In this document: positions 46,660 through 58,269 of the stretch, piece by piece
Layout of the letters: each line of letters opens with the position of its first letter
Position numbering within the stretch: position 1 is the first letter of the stretch
DNA from: Tupaia tana
Lineage: Eukaryota > Chordata > Mammalia > Scandentia > Tupaiidae
Assembly: GCA_026018925.1 (NCBI GenBank)
Contig: JAKSZU010000004.1
Coordinates: forward strand, 42,906,233 to 42,970,232
Reading direction: 5' to 3'
DNA: 64,000 bases
Made by a program: the position numbers and the translations under genes
Notes under the pieces: model-generated
The model's input: only the letters and a program-made list of their open reading frames with translations
What the model was told of the DNA's origin: nothing
Database searches by the model: none

Positions 46660-46848
46660 TTGGGGCCATCAGGTGGCATAATGGTTAAGACACTGGACTC
46701 CCCGTGGCTGACAGCAGTTTCAGTCTTGGACCTGGTGCCTTGCTTTCTCACTGTCTCTTTGTTCCTCTCTTATGAGTGCATGTGCCCTATAGCAAATTAA
46801 TAATTATAATAATAATAAATAAAATTGAATAAATAATGTTTTTAAAAA
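46660..46848 (+). mobile_element. tRNA-derived SINE, short form
   Basis: GGGGCCATCAGGTGGCATAATGG head, short CTTGCTTTCTCACTGTCTC segment, CCCTATAGCAAATTAATAATT tail. Target duplication AGAATTGCTTTTCA / AGAATTGCCTTTCA. Confidence 0.92.
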
Positions 46849-46860
46849 AGAATTGCCTTT

Positions 46861-47449
46861 CACCCATTTTGACAGGTTCAGACATCAAGATAAGTCTGAC
46901 AAAACTGCTAAACTCTAGGAATAACTTCTTTGCTTTGAAATGTTACTTTTATTGCTGGAAGCCATTTAGGTTGCAGAGTTTATCTGAATGACTTAGGGTT
47001 GATGCACTTATTTGCTTACCTAGTGGTGATACATGAAAGTCAAACTTCTGTTATTTTGTTTTCCCATTTTATTTACAGTAAGGCTTTATATATTGTAGCA
47101 CTTCCATTTTTGCTAGATGCTCCTCAGATTTAAATAGGATGGGAAAGAAGTTGTTTTAATACCTTTATCAAGACAGATCAAAACTCTGTGGAAGGTTATA
47201 CCTAACTGTAACATTCACTTTAAAGAAAGAATTAAAAAAAAAAAATCCCAAAGCTAGTGCATTTGAACTAAACAGAATCCAAAAAGCAAACATGGTACTT
47301 CCTGTTTTGCCCCAAGGTACTTAGTGACTCAGTCAGAATTTAATGATGGAGAATCTGAATGTAAAGGAAAATAAAACTGGTAACAAGAATCTAAGAAATG
47401 TATCTTACTGTTTAATTAAAAAAAAAAATTCCTATAGAAAACAGGCATA
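46861..47449. other. Unique sequence
   Basis: No repeat or gene recognised. Confidence 0.5.
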
Positions 47450-47462
47450 GGTCTCAATTTCC

Positions 47463-47739
47463 TTTTTTTTTTTTTTTTGGAGAGGTTTTCGCTATAGGGC
47501 ATGTGCACTTGCCAGCCAGACAGAGAGAGACATAGAGACAGAAAGCAAGAAATCACCCCCCATAGGGGATGGTCACGCCGCAAACCCTTCTCCTCCATTC
47601 TCCTCTCGGGATCTTGGGCACGCACACACACACGCCCGGCGTGAGTTTTAAGCCACCGGGTCCGGGATGCAAACCGTGGTCGACTACGTGGCTACGTGGG
47701 AGTCCAGCAACATAGCCATTATGCTAACTGCTGGTTCCC
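47463..47739 (-). mobile_element. tRNA-derived SINE, family 1 (subfamily b), left member of tandem pair
   Basis: Reverse full-length copy with GAGTTTTAAG, GGGATGCAAACC and head GGTTCCC, the subfamily-b marks. A local 8-bp tandem duplication (CTACGTGG) lies at 47684-47699. Flanked by GGTCTCAATTTC at 47450-47461 and 47742-47753. Confidence 0.96.
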
Positions 47740-47753
47740 ATGGTCTCAATTTC

Positions 47754-48033
47754 TTTTTTTTTTTTTTTTTTCTTTTTTTTGGAGAGGTTTTTGCTATAGG
47801 GCGCGTGCGCTCGCCAGACAGACAGAGAGAGACAGAGAGATAGAAAGCGAGAAATCACCCCCCAGGGGGGATGGCCACGCCGCAATCCCTTCTCCTCCAT
47901 TCTCCTCTCGGGATCTTGGGCACGCACGCACACGCGCCCGGCGTGAGTTTAAGCCGCCGGGTCCAGGACTCGAACCGCGGTCGACTACGTGGGAGTCCAG
48001 TGACATAGCCATTACGCTAACTGCTGGTCCCCC
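47754..48033 (-). mobile_element. tRNA-derived SINE, family 1, right member of tandem pair, nearly intact
   Basis: Probably the best-preserved copy in the window. Flanked by perfect ATGGTCTCAATTTC at 47740-47753 and 48034-48047. Has canonical B and A boxes and many intact CpGs. A 147-codon open frame across it on the plus strand is not a gene. Confidence 0.97.
47966..47976 (-). promoter_or_regulatory. Pol III B box of the intact SINE
   Basis: On the minus strand it reads GGTTCGAGTCC, a full match to the tRNA B-box consensus GGTTCGANTCC. The A-box region (TTAGCGTAATGGC) is at 48008-48020. Together they form a type 2 internal Pol III promoter; transcription is inferred. Confidence 0.75.
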
Positions 48034-48249
48034 ATGGTCTCAATTTCTGAAAGGAGGGTGTGTTTGTTTTTTTTTTTTTTTTTTTTTTTGGTCCTTTCTT
48101 GTTACATTCTCAAGTTTATTTTTAGATATCCAATTATGACATCTGGTTAAGCAAAGACAAATATGCTTAACATGCATTTGGAGCTCTCTCGGGCACTTCC
48201 TCAATTGTTCATATATATCTTCCCTGCCCATCTTCTTGTCTATATAGTG

Positions 48250-48500
48250 TTATGTTGGTTCATTCAGGCTGCTATATCAAAGTGCTTACAAATAACATAA
48301 ATTTATTTCTCACAGTTCTAGAGTCTGGGAAGTCCAAGACCAAGGCATCACCCAATTTCATATCTACTGAGTTCCTGTTTCCTGGTTCATAAGTGGTGCC
48401 TTCTCCTTGTGTCTTCCCCTGGTGAACGCTTTCATAAGAGCACTAATCCTAATCAACTCTCCAAAGGTTTAGCCTGTTAATACCATTACTTGGCAAGTCT
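48250..48500 (-). mobile_element. MaLR LTR fragment (MST/MLT1 type), antisense
   Basis: CATTCAGGCTGCTATATCAAAG, AATTTATTTCTCACAGTTCTAGAG, TCTGGGAAGTCCAAGACCAAGGC, TTCCTGGTTCATAAG and CTTCTCCTTGTGTCTTCCCC are the reversed MST/MLT1 LTR order. Ancient, non-coding. Confidence 0.85.
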
Positions 48501-49859
48501 TGAGGGAAAGGGAGGTGGCTTTCACTAACTTCTAATATCTTTTGTTCAGCATTGGCCATATCTTGGTTGAGTTAGCAGTGAGAAAAATCAGGGAAAGAAG
48601 ATGGAACCAAAAAATCAACTATGGACCAATATACCCAAAGACAAACTATCTTAGAAGGGCTACTCAAAAATATGACTCTTATCAGGTGGTACTTACATCT
48701 CAGAATTAGTCAGATTTAGTCTCTCTACTGGGTCAGAGCTAAGCATGGGAATGGGACCAACTTTTGGAACCTAAGCAAGATGGGAGAGGTAAACTGAGAT
48801 GAAGACTGATAGTCTTCACTCTTTCTGCCAACACATAGGGAGGAGCTATGGAGAACTACCAAGTAGGCTAAGAATATTAATGGAGAAATTTCAATTCAGT
48901 AAATAATATATATTTTTAAAAAATTTGGTTAATTTTACACTAAAATGTTGATCCAAAGCATAACAGTAAGGAGGAAGACTATTGTAAGATAGCTATTATC
49001 TCTATAATTTACTATTCTCTTTGGTCTCCAAAAAATTTAACAAAGAATGAAGAGCCTCTCAATGTTAAAAAAAAAAAAAAAAAAATCCCCAGAAAACTTG
49101 TTATAGGACAGTAAGTGAACTATTCAAGGTAGTCTTGGGTGACTCTTGGAATCTAAAAAGTATTCTGGTAGTTTACTTTCTAAATCTTTTCCTATAAGAC
49201 TGAAACTTTTTTAAAAAAATTATTTTATATAATCAATCATTAAACATCACTTAGCTTGTAAAGTGAATTTGTCCAACATGAATACACCTCACACCAGTCC
49301 AGTTGAAAATACTATACATATTATCATAGACAACAATTTCTGTGTCCCATAAATATATTCCCCCTCTATTTTTCTCCTTTCTTTTCTCACACTTTCCCCC
49401 TTCTGCCTCCCTCTTCCCACATTGATTTTGTGACCTTAGATGTATGTGGAAATATGCTTTTGAATCTAATTTATAGTTTGCTTGCTCATCTGAATAATGG
49501 TCTTTTAAAAAAATTATTAGGTCAATTTATTTATTTTTTTCTCACCATTTTTCTCAGCTCTTCCTTAGACATTCAATTAATCTCTAAAAAATTCTGACAG
49601 AGTCCAAGCATTGCATTTTGTTTTGTTTTGTTTTGTTTTTTAATCCTCCTTATTTTTCTATAGGAGAGTGGCCTGTAGAGAGTGGAGTCTGTATCTGTTT
49701 TCATTTGATCCTAGAGTCTATTACCGTGTTTCATGTATAGTCTCGGTACATATTTAGTGTTTCATAAATAAATTCATGAACTCATTTTACATAAAGTTCT
49801 GGGAAGAAGATAATTCCTCCGATATAAAATTTTGGGAAATAGGTTGTTGAAGTCCTCTA
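48501..49859. other. Unique sequence with simple repeats
   Basis: A-run near 49066-49085 and a (TTTTG)n array at 49613-49640. No gene recognised. Confidence 0.5.
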
Positions 49860-50230
49860 TTTCTGTGTAACAAAAATTACACAACACTTAGTGGCTTAAA
49901 GCGATTTACTCCGGGCTCAGCTGGATAATTCTTAGGCTTCAGTTGGTGGTATTTCTCTGACGATTGTGTTGGGCTTACTTGAACTCTGTGGATCTCCATG
50001 CAGTCTCAAGGTCCTTCTAGCACATTAGTCAGATGTTATGATAACTCAAAACTCCCAGAAACCAAAACTAAGACTGTCAGTCTCCTAGAAGTTAAGACGT
50101 TTCCAAATCTGTATAGCTTCATTTCAAGCATACTTCCTTGGTCAAGAGTCACAAGTTATTCCAGATTCAAGAGGCAGAAAAATTGATTCTCACAATCTAG
50201 TGAATGTGAAGAAGTTGTGGCCATCTTCAA
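49860..50230. repeat. Ancient interspersed repeat, LTR-like, class unknown
   Basis: TCTGTGTAACAAAAATTACACAACACTTAGTGGCTTAAAG is typical of a common mammalian repeat, followed by GGGCTCAGCTGGATAATTC, CATGCAGTCTCAAGGTCC and TGAAGAAGTTGTGGCCATC. Probably antisense; family not recalled. Confidence 0.5.
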
Positions 50231-50879
50231 TCTACCTATATAAGGAGGAAAAGAAAAAAATATCCTATGTGTTTAACTTCACTTTTGGTGCCTGAAATAG
50301 ATCTATATCCATGGACTCTTGAATAGGAAAATATATTTTAAAAGAGGAAAATATTTGTTCATATTTCTCAAGCAATTTTGGCAAGGATTTCTCTGGCTTT
50401 TAGTACTCTATGTGCTATGTTCCCAGTGACCAAATTATTTTGATCTATTATTTTCAATGCCTCTGTCATTGGCTTGTCATTTTCACACTGACCACTATCA
50501 GCATCTAAAAACCTGGTCCTTAGTACTTAGTAGTCCACGTACTCTCTTTCTAAATAGAAGTAAGGATGGTAAAGGACTAAGACTTCTAGAATTTTCCACT
50601 AATCCACTGTACTATGTCTATGCCACTTCCAAATTTACTTTCTTCAAACTCATTATTACTTTTCAATACCCCTGCTTATCAATTTATCAAATTGAGTACT
50701 AGCATTTTCCTATCTATTATTACTTCATTTTAATTATGGTTTATTTTAAACATTTGCGTAAGTCATCAAATATATGTTTTAATGAGGAAGAGTAGAAGTA
50801 ACTAATAAACTAAATATAAACTAAACTCAAACTTTATAAACTGGCACACAAGAGGTTGGTAAATTAGTTTCTAAATTAT

Positions 50880-51275
50880 CTCACATGCCTTCCATGAACA
50901 AGAATTCTAATCTATGTGATATTCCTCAGATATGCTTTGCCTTGTCCCAGGTCCCTGCTCTGGTTGATGTCATTCCCTGTCTGAATGCCATTTCTCTGGC
51001 TAAATCTATAGAACCACAGTTATCTTTTGAGTTCAGTTTAAATGTCAGTATTATTAATTGAAAATCTGTCTATCATAATTTTGAATTACCTCTTTTTCCT
51101 AAGAATATCTAGGCAACTTTCATTGCACTTCTAAATGTAATTCTTGTATTATAAACCCTTATTATATTGATATATACAAAGTAGTAGAAATAAAATGCTC
51201 CTGATGAGTAGAAAGTTTGATGTATACACTATAGTATCTCAGTAGATTTTGGAGTAAATAAATGAATAAGCTAAT
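50880..51275 (+). mobile_element. L2 LINE 3' end
   Basis: TATGCTTTGCCTTGTCCC, CATTCCCTGTCTGAATGCCATTTC, CAGTTTAAATGTCAG, GGCAACTTTCATTGCACTTC and TAAATAAATGAATAAG follow L2 order. Confidence 0.75.
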
Positions 51276-51562
51276 TAAAGATTCATTAGGAAGGTTTTAT
51301 CCATGGTAGTTTCTTAACTGAAAATACATATACTATAATGGCAAAGCAATTTTTGGAGAAAACTAGGGATCAGGTACAGTAGAGAATTCAGACATAGGAT
51401 TAAGTAAGGCTCTGTTTTTATACATGAAGATGAGAATCCTTACTTTAAAAAAAGTAATAAAATATTCTTCTACATTAAAATTCTGAAAGTAGAAAAATAA
51501 TGTTAAATCATTTTGGTAAATATCAATATTTCTGTGGATTCATCATCATCATCTCTCTCTCT

Positions 51563-51796
51563 CTTTATTTTTTTTTCCCTTGTGCAAAGGGCATGTGCTC
51601 TCATTAGAAAGGCAAAAAAAGAAAGAAACCAGTGGTTGGAGCATAGTCACACTGCAATCCTATCTTTATTTCTCCAGCCTGTTGGGACTTTGTGCAGACA
51701 CTCACATGCACCTCGCATAGTTTTCAAGCCACCAGGGCCAAGACTTGAACTGCATTGTTGGCCATGCAGTACCTGTCTCCCTTAACCACTAGGCAA
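51563..51796 (-). mobile_element. tRNA-derived SINE, family 1, old
   Basis: Reverse decayed copy: CTTGTGCAAAGGGCATGTGC, ACACTGCAATCCTATC, TTTCAAGCCACCAGGGCC, head CCCTTAACCACTAGGCAATAG. Its head abuts a perfect-looking hairpin (51797-51861). Confidence 0.8.
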
Positions 51797-51861
51797 TAGT
51801 GCACACATACACATTAAGAATGTACCAGCCCTATACATTCTTAATGTGTATGTATGCACTA
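51797..51861. repeat. 65-nt hairpin, 28-bp arms, 9-nt loop
   Basis: Arms 51797-51824 and 51834-51861 are reverse complements with a single mismatch; the loop is CCAGCCCTA. It begins at the outer edge of the SINE head. Confidence 0.9.
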
Positions 51862-52969
51862 ATATCCTTTATATAGTTATTGGTATTTTTAAACATCTTA
51901 ATTGTAAAAGTAATTGAATAAATAGAGTATTTTTTTGCTTTGTATTTTTAATATCTTGAACACTAATATTTTTAAATTTAGAAATATACTCAACCATGCA
52001 AAGTTTTTAGTAAAGCTAATGTACAAAATATTTTGCTTAAATTTCCTAAATATTTGTTTTTCCTCACAGGAAATGTGACTAAAGCAATGCTATTTTGTTC
52101 TTTTTGGGAAACATAGACCTTTAGTTTACTATAAGAGCATCCTTCTTTACTCTAGTTTGAACTAATGATACTTAATGCAACCAGAAAATAAGTAGCCCAA
52201 GCTATTAACTTGAATTGTGTTGAAGTTTCACAAAAGGCTTAACTTCCATTGATTTTCAGTGCTAGTAACACCATTTACTAGTTCACTTATGATTAACTAA
52301 AACATATTACTAACTTGCCTTAAATAACTACAAAATGTGAAGTTTTTGAATGACTAGAATAGACATGAATAACCTTAAAATATTATAAGACATCTTTAAA
52401 AAGTCTTTAACATTTACAGGAATGTCTCACTTTGCATTATTATAACCCATTTTCGGTCTGAAAATGGTTCAAATGCTTTTAGTCCCATAGTGTATGCCTC
52501 TTTAGTAAATCCCATGGTCTCACAAAGGCAATAAAAATAATGAAATGGAAATTTCAATGACTTTTCCCCAGAAATATGGAACAATTTAGTAGTCTTTAGA
52601 AAATGAATATCAATAGGCAGCTTGGTAGTCATGTGAAACTTGTTAAAATTTGGTCAAACTATAACTTCCTGTGGTTCTCCTCATAAAATCCTCTTAGATA
52701 TATCTATTTTTAGGCTGTCTTTTTTAGGCTTCAGCCACTAAAAACTTTCCACCCTACATTTCTTATTTTATTCATATTGGCTAGTTTATAAATGTACTAG
52801 TTCGATGTTGTATCTAGAGTACTGTTGAAAGTGAATGCTTAAGACATAAGAATAAGAATGTTCATGTTAATAACGATATTAACACCAAGTGTGATAATAA
52901 CTACCATGTTCAATAGAACATAGTTTAGTAGCAAATTGACTATATATTGAGACTCTTATACTGATTGTT
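51862..52969. other. AT-rich unique sequence
   Basis: No gene or repeat recognised. Confidence 0.5.
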
Positions 52970-53165
52970 TTACTTATATTATTTCACCTAGTTTTGGTGA
53001 TCACATGGGAATACAGATTTTATTTTCCCTTGTTACAGACAAAGAAATTAAGGCTAAAGTAGGCTGTATATTCGGACTAATTAAGTGTCAATTAAATGGC
53101 CAATGTGAGATTCAAACTCAGGTTCAAGAGTCTAAGTCAGTGGCACCTGTCATGCTTTAGTATTA
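52970..53165 (-). mobile_element. MIR SINE
   Basis: Long reversed MIR: TTATTTTCCCTTGTTACAGAC, AAAGAAATTAAGGCTAAAGTAGG, TTAAGTGTCAATTAAATGGCC, TGAGATTCAAACTCAGGTTC. Confidence 0.88.
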
Positions 53166-53300
53166 TAATATATAATCTATTAATTCGAACACTATCATTG
53201 AATATCTGAAAGTCTAATATATATCAAACACTGTGGAAACAGCTGATAGGAAAACAATAAAAGTGTAAGGTTCATGGTTATGTTCCATTTAATTTAATGG
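53166..53300 (-). mobile_element. Possible L2 fragment, antisense
   Basis: TCATTGAATATCTGAAAGTC, CAAACACTGTGGAAACAGCTG and AAAACAATAAAAGTGTAAGG look like decayed reversed L2 3' end. Confidence 0.4.
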
Positions 53301-53819
53301 AATCTTAGTAGTTGTTTACTATATCCTAGTTATTCAGGACCTTAGAGATCAGAGGGGAAAGAGAAGATGGAAAGACTAAGAAGAGGTGATATGAAGGTGA
53401 ATTTTAAAAGAAACTGGGAAAGTAGTGGGTTGGAAGAGTTTCCAAATATATCTGATAACATATGCAAAGATACAAAGATGAAAATATATTCATATAAGAA
53501 CTTCACATCACTTAGAACTGAACTTGAGATGAAGCTGAAGAAAGCAGAACTGCATATTGAAGAAAGTTTTGTCTGCCCAAACGTACAAAGCTATTTTATA
53601 CCTTAGCTTTTACTCAGGCTTTTCTTTTTTATGGGACTATCTTTCAAATCTTGTTTTATCCATACTGTGGAATTTCACCTATTAGAGGCTGAAGAGTATA
53701 AGATATAACCTAATGTTTTCGATGGCCCTACTAAATGGCTTGAAATTTCAATTTTGCACTAACTAATTGTGTAGATTGGGGTTGTAGTTTTTCACTTTGT
53801 TCACTTGTCATGTAAGATC

Positions 53820-53995
53820 TCAAAAAATGTATGTGGCATGTGTGCATGCATGCCCCAAATCCCAGCAGGATGGAGGAGGAGGGGTTATAGCATGACCATG
53901 CTTCTTTGGACCACCTAGTGGAGGTCTTTCTTCTTCTTCATTCTTTTTCTGTGTCTCTCACTGGTGATCACATAAGCCTTCTGTCAATTGAAAAA
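53820..53995 (+). mobile_element. tRNA-derived SINE, family 1, 5'-truncated old copy
   Basis: Middle and tail only: GGCATGTGTGCATGCATGCCCC, GGATGGAGGAGGAGGGG, TTTTTCTGTGTCTCTCACTGG, TCAATTGAAAAAAAAAA. Lacks the tRNA head. Confidence 0.8.
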
Positions 53996-55529
53996 AAAAA
54001 ATGAAACTGTTGTTCATATGTAAGGTGCTGCATATTCAGAGGGTTTTATTTTTTCCCTCAAACAATCAAAATCAGTATTTAAAATGGATATCCCTTTAAT
54101 ATATTACAAATTATGCAACATATCTCATACATTTTATATATTTAATGACACACACACGTTTGCAGAAATACAATGAAATGGTTAACAAAATTATCTTCAG
54201 TCTTCTACATGAAAGTTAAAGAATAATAATTTGGGTAATTCTTTCACTTCTTTTACCAAAAACTTATTATACTAATAAAACAATTTTCATTAAAAATAAG
54301 AAATATAAGATTTATTGCATGAAATACTTTCCTGTGGAAATGTTTTTCATAATCTAAAGTAAGAAAGCATTATCCTTCAACTAACAGATGCAAAATTATA
54401 CAGAGAAAACAATTCTGAACTGGTCAAAATCTCATTAAAATTGTATGAGCAGAATTATGTATGCCCCATTTACAATTTTTCTTTATAGCAGAATATCAAG
54501 TAATTCATGATTTGAGAGCAAACTTTAGTTTTATCCTAGACCTACTTGACCTTGTAAGTGTTTCTTGATTTTAAAGGATGACATTTAATTAAAACTGCCT
54601 TGCTGAAGTACGGTAATTATTGGTGCAGATAAAAGAGATTTACAGAAACTCAAGCCAGCGGATTCGTAAAAGCAACACAGATTTTTCTTAACATCATGAT
54701 GTATCATTTACAAAATGTGATATACTATCTAGCTTTGTATCATTGAAAAGCACATCAAGTTTGCCGGTTGAATTAGCACACACGATTTTGGAAGAGGCAT
54801 TTCAATTAAGCCCAAAGTCAAACATACTTCAAGAATTTTCTACCTTTATTTGCAATACTGTGCATAAAATTATTCAAGCATTACATTGAAGAATGAGAAC
54901 TCATGGGGTATAAAATCGGACCCGAAGCTCTCCCTTTAATAGATGATATCTTTCCTTCTTCCTAGTTTGCTGACATTCAGTAATGTGTATGAGTAATTGC
55001 TGAGTTTACTGCTCATTACCTCTTTAAAAAGCCAAGAAAGAGCTAAGCACACTTTGATCCTTTTATAAGAAAATAATTTTCATTATAAAGGTTAAAACAA
55101 AATAAGTTATTTTTATTTATAATTGAGTGGCTTGACTACTGATTCTTTGTGATACCAAAAATATTTATGATCTTTTCAGTTATCCTTGTGCAAACTGCAC
55201 AAGGGAAAAAAAAAAAAAAAAGAATTCCAAAAGATGCTCTATTCATTTTACACAAAAAATAGTTTCAGGATTTTTTCAAAATAGTACCTTAGCAGCAGGA
55301 GTTCTCCTGATTAAAAAATAATAACAATAATATCTGATTTATTTCCCCAGAAGAGGATGAGAGATATTCTCCACACCTCTCATCACAAATATTATAGGAA
55401 AAGTTATATATACCTATAAACTGTAAATATTTGGTCTGTGATATCTCAGATATAGTACCATTTTCCATCTCAATATTCTCTTAAAATCACATATGAAGTT
55501 ATTTAAAGCGATTTTAGCTTTTACACATA
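53996..55529. other. Repeat-free stretch, candidate conserved element
   Basis: No SINE, LINE or gene recognised over about 1.5 kb. 54560-55030 is the most complex part (CTTGCTGAAGTACGGTAATTATTGG, GTTTGCCGGTTGAATTAGC, TATTTGCAATACTGTGC). A-run at 55205-55222. Confidence 0.35.
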
Positions 55530-56250
55530 TTTTTAAATTATTAATTTTGATATACATGTAATAGTTGTACACATTTATGGAGTACAGTGTGACTTTTTAA
55601 AAATGCAATTATTTTGTAATAATCAAATCAGGGCACCATGCTGAACATTTAGTACTACTTTGTAAAGTGGATATTCAAGATCCACTCATTTATTTTATGT
55701 GTACACTGAATTCTTACCAATTATTGGGTTGATGTAAAAGTCATAACATAGTTTGTCTATGTTTCTTTATGCAAGAATGTATCATGATTTTTCCAACAAC
55801 CCAATATTTTTTCTCTGCTATGCTACTGTGCTCTAGAAAATTTTCCCCTTATCTACCTGCACTCTTGTATCTGTTGACCAAGTTCTTTTCATTCTTCTCT
55901 CCTACTTCCCTTTCCAACTTCCCTTATTCAAAGTTACATTCTTTACTTCTGTATAATCAAATATTATTTACAACTAATGAATAAGAGCATATGGTATTTT
56001 TCTTTCAATAAATGGTTTATTTCACTCAGCATTATCTCCTTTCGGGTTTTCAATGTTACCTCAAATGGCTGGCTTTTATCCCTTTTTTATGCAAAGAAAA
56101 TATGTTATGCATACAAAAGTGGAAGACTATTTTGTGTATAGTTTTGGTGACCAATATCACTCCAAAGTAAAATATTTACAACCTTTTACTTATCAATTTT
56201 TATCCTATAGACACTTTTTATTAGTATTCACATTGGTGCATCTGATCAGA
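55530..56250 (-). mobile_element. L1 3' end, antisense, interrupted by a mariner MITE
   Basis: GTTGTACACATTTATGGAGTAC and AATAATCAAATCAGGGCACC match the reversed 3' UTR; TTATCTACCTGCACTCTTG, GAGCATATGGTATTTTTC and TTTATTTCACTCAGCATTATCTCC lead towards the ORF2 end. Strongly decayed right of 56060. Confidence 0.8.
55724..55804. mobile_element. 81-bp mariner-type MITE (MADE1-like)
   Basis: Terminal inverted repeats TTGGGTTGATGTAAAAGTCAT (left, 55724-55744) and its relative at 55784-55804. Flanked exactly by TA at 55722-55723 and 55805-55806, the mariner target signature. Size and ends resemble the MADE1 element (80 bp), with about 17 of 21 terminal bases shared from memory. It interrupts the antisense L1 3' UTR. 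Confidence 0.82.
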
Positions 56251-57077
56251 TTCTGAATGTTAACATAGTCTTTTATTGTTGACACTAACACAGCAGGTGT
56301 TTAGCATATTGTGTTCTGAATCGGTACCAGTGTATAATGATCTTCTTGGTCCTTGAGGTATTAGATGTTTTCTGAACCTCTCTAATGACTAAGATGATAA
56401 ATGGATTTTAAATAACTTCAGCTAGTTGTATCTTTTTTTAAAAAATTCCAATTAAGATGATATATACCATTTTTCCTACATAAAATCTAGGTTATTACTA
56501 TCATTTCAATTGATTTCTACAATCTTTATATCAGATAGAAGGGAAGCATACATTATTAGAGTGAAATTATGAAGGGTCATGCATTAGTCATATTATTGTA
56601 TTCATTTCCTGTAAGAGCAGCTTCTGACTTCATTTCATGACTCTGGAAAGCATAACTTTGCCTCCTACAAAGGTAACCTTTAACACTTAAGGACCTTAAT
56701 TTTATGTCCTGAATACGACCATGATGATGATGATGAAAATCACATTATAAGGCACTCAAGAACAATATAAGCATATGTACTTTGAAATCCAAATTGAAAT
56801 TAAAGAAGAAAGGCAGAATCCATGCATAAGGCATAATTAACTTCTTTTCTTAAACATTTATACGTGAAAGGCGGTTGAAAAGTAAATAGTTGCGTAACAA
56901 GAAGTGCTTGGTATTAAAGCATATTGTCATTCATTCTTTTCACCATAAAGTATAAGGCCCAGTATGAAATATTTTATCTATTAAAAAGTTCTTTGCATTG
57001 ATTTCTTGGATTACTACTGTGTGCCAGGAATAAGGTTCATTCAATTTCTAGTAGCCAAATCTTTTCCTTTTATTTGT
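56251..57077. other. Unique sequence
   Basis: No gene recognised. CTGTGTGCCAGGAATAAGG at about 57018 hints at a reversed MIR/L2 end. Confidence 0.45.
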
Positions 57078-57325
57078 TTTTTTTTTTTTTCATAAGGTAT
57101 ATGTGCTTGATAGAGAGTTAGGGTGGGGGATGGTATGGTGAGAAATCATCCCTCGGGGAGATGTCCATGCTCCAGTCCCTTTTCCTCTTTTCTCCTCTCA
57201 GAATTTTGGTTATGCACACACACACAACATGCCTGGTGTGATTTTCGAGTCACCAGGTTGGGATTTGAACCATGGTTCGTCATGTGGTAGTCCAGCACCT
57301 TAACCACTTCATCACCTGTGGGCCC
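57078..57325 (-). mobile_element. tRNA-derived SINE, family 1, old
   Basis: Reverse copy: T-run, CATAAGGTATATGTGCTTG, GAGAAATCATCCCTCGGGGAG, TTTCTCCTCTCAGAATTTTGG, B-box-like GATTTGAACCATGG, head CAGCACCTTAACCACTTCATCACC. Confidence 0.88.
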
Positions 57326-58269
57326 CACACCAATTTTTTAAACCACATTTATATTCCAAGCAATTTTTGGCAAAAAAAAAAAAAAAAATAGTCTTTTTGT
57401 TATTATTGTCGTTGTTTTGCCAAAGAAGAAAAAGAAGTAATGCAAAAGAAAGCAAAAATTAATCCTTTATATATTTTATCATGCCTATTTTTCTTGCTGT
57501 AGTTTTGAATTAATACTTATAATGTATTTTCATGTATATTTTAGATATATTGAAACTTTTTATTGTCTTTAGAGGAAGAAATTGAGATTATAGAGCTTAA
57601 AAGATTTATTTAATTTTATATAAAATGATTTTGTACCTCATCCATTTTGTTCATAAAAGGTTTCTGAGAGTAAACTCATATAGTTAAATTAAAATAAGAA
57701 AGCAAAATGATGGGTCATTAGGAGTAGGACAGATAAAATGAGCAGCAAGATTTTCTTGAATGGAGAAGAGTTGTACTATTTTGTAAACTAATGTCACTGA
57801 GATGAGAAAGTAGGGAAATGCAGTAGAAAGAGAGACTTTGGGGCCTGATCCTTAAAGGAAAAGATAGGCTCAAAGAAAGTAATGAAGATATCTTTTTTAG
57901 GAATACCCATAGAGAAGAGAAAAAGATAAGTAAAGACACAGTAACATGTTCAAATAAAAGAGAGTTGAGGACAAACACAGTACATTAAAAAAAAAAGTAT
58001 TCTTACAATTAGGAGACTGAGATACCTATAGAGATTAGGAGGTTCAGATATAAAGAAGAATCAAAGAATAGGAGAACCAACTAGAGATATTAGAATTATT
58101 GTTGTGTAATCTTGAATGTCGACTGGGAATCAGTATCACTGACATGCAACTTTTCAACAGAATTCATAAATATCTTTTACTACCTGCTTTCTAGGGAAAT
58201 AGCTGATAGGAACAGAATAGGCTCTTCCAACAACACACCAGGCAGCCAGATATTTGACTTTCAATCATC
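57326..58269. other. Unique sequence
   Basis: A-run near 57373-57389. No gene recognised. Confidence 0.5.

Noticed and set aside
47754-48033. Functional tRNA gene suggested by the A and B boxes
   Set aside because: The head cannot form a complete tRNA cloverleaf with a matching 3' acceptor arm, and the sequence continues into the SINE body. It is a SINE promoter.
47696-48139. 147-codon open frame on the plus strand
   Set aside because: Entirely SINE sequence plus T-runs (poly-Phe); same translation as other SINE copies.
55187-55222. Stem (TCCTTGTGC / GCACAAGGGA) followed by an A-run, resembling a terminator
   Set aside because: Rho-independent termination does not apply in mammalian DNA; a 9-bp stem is expected by chance.
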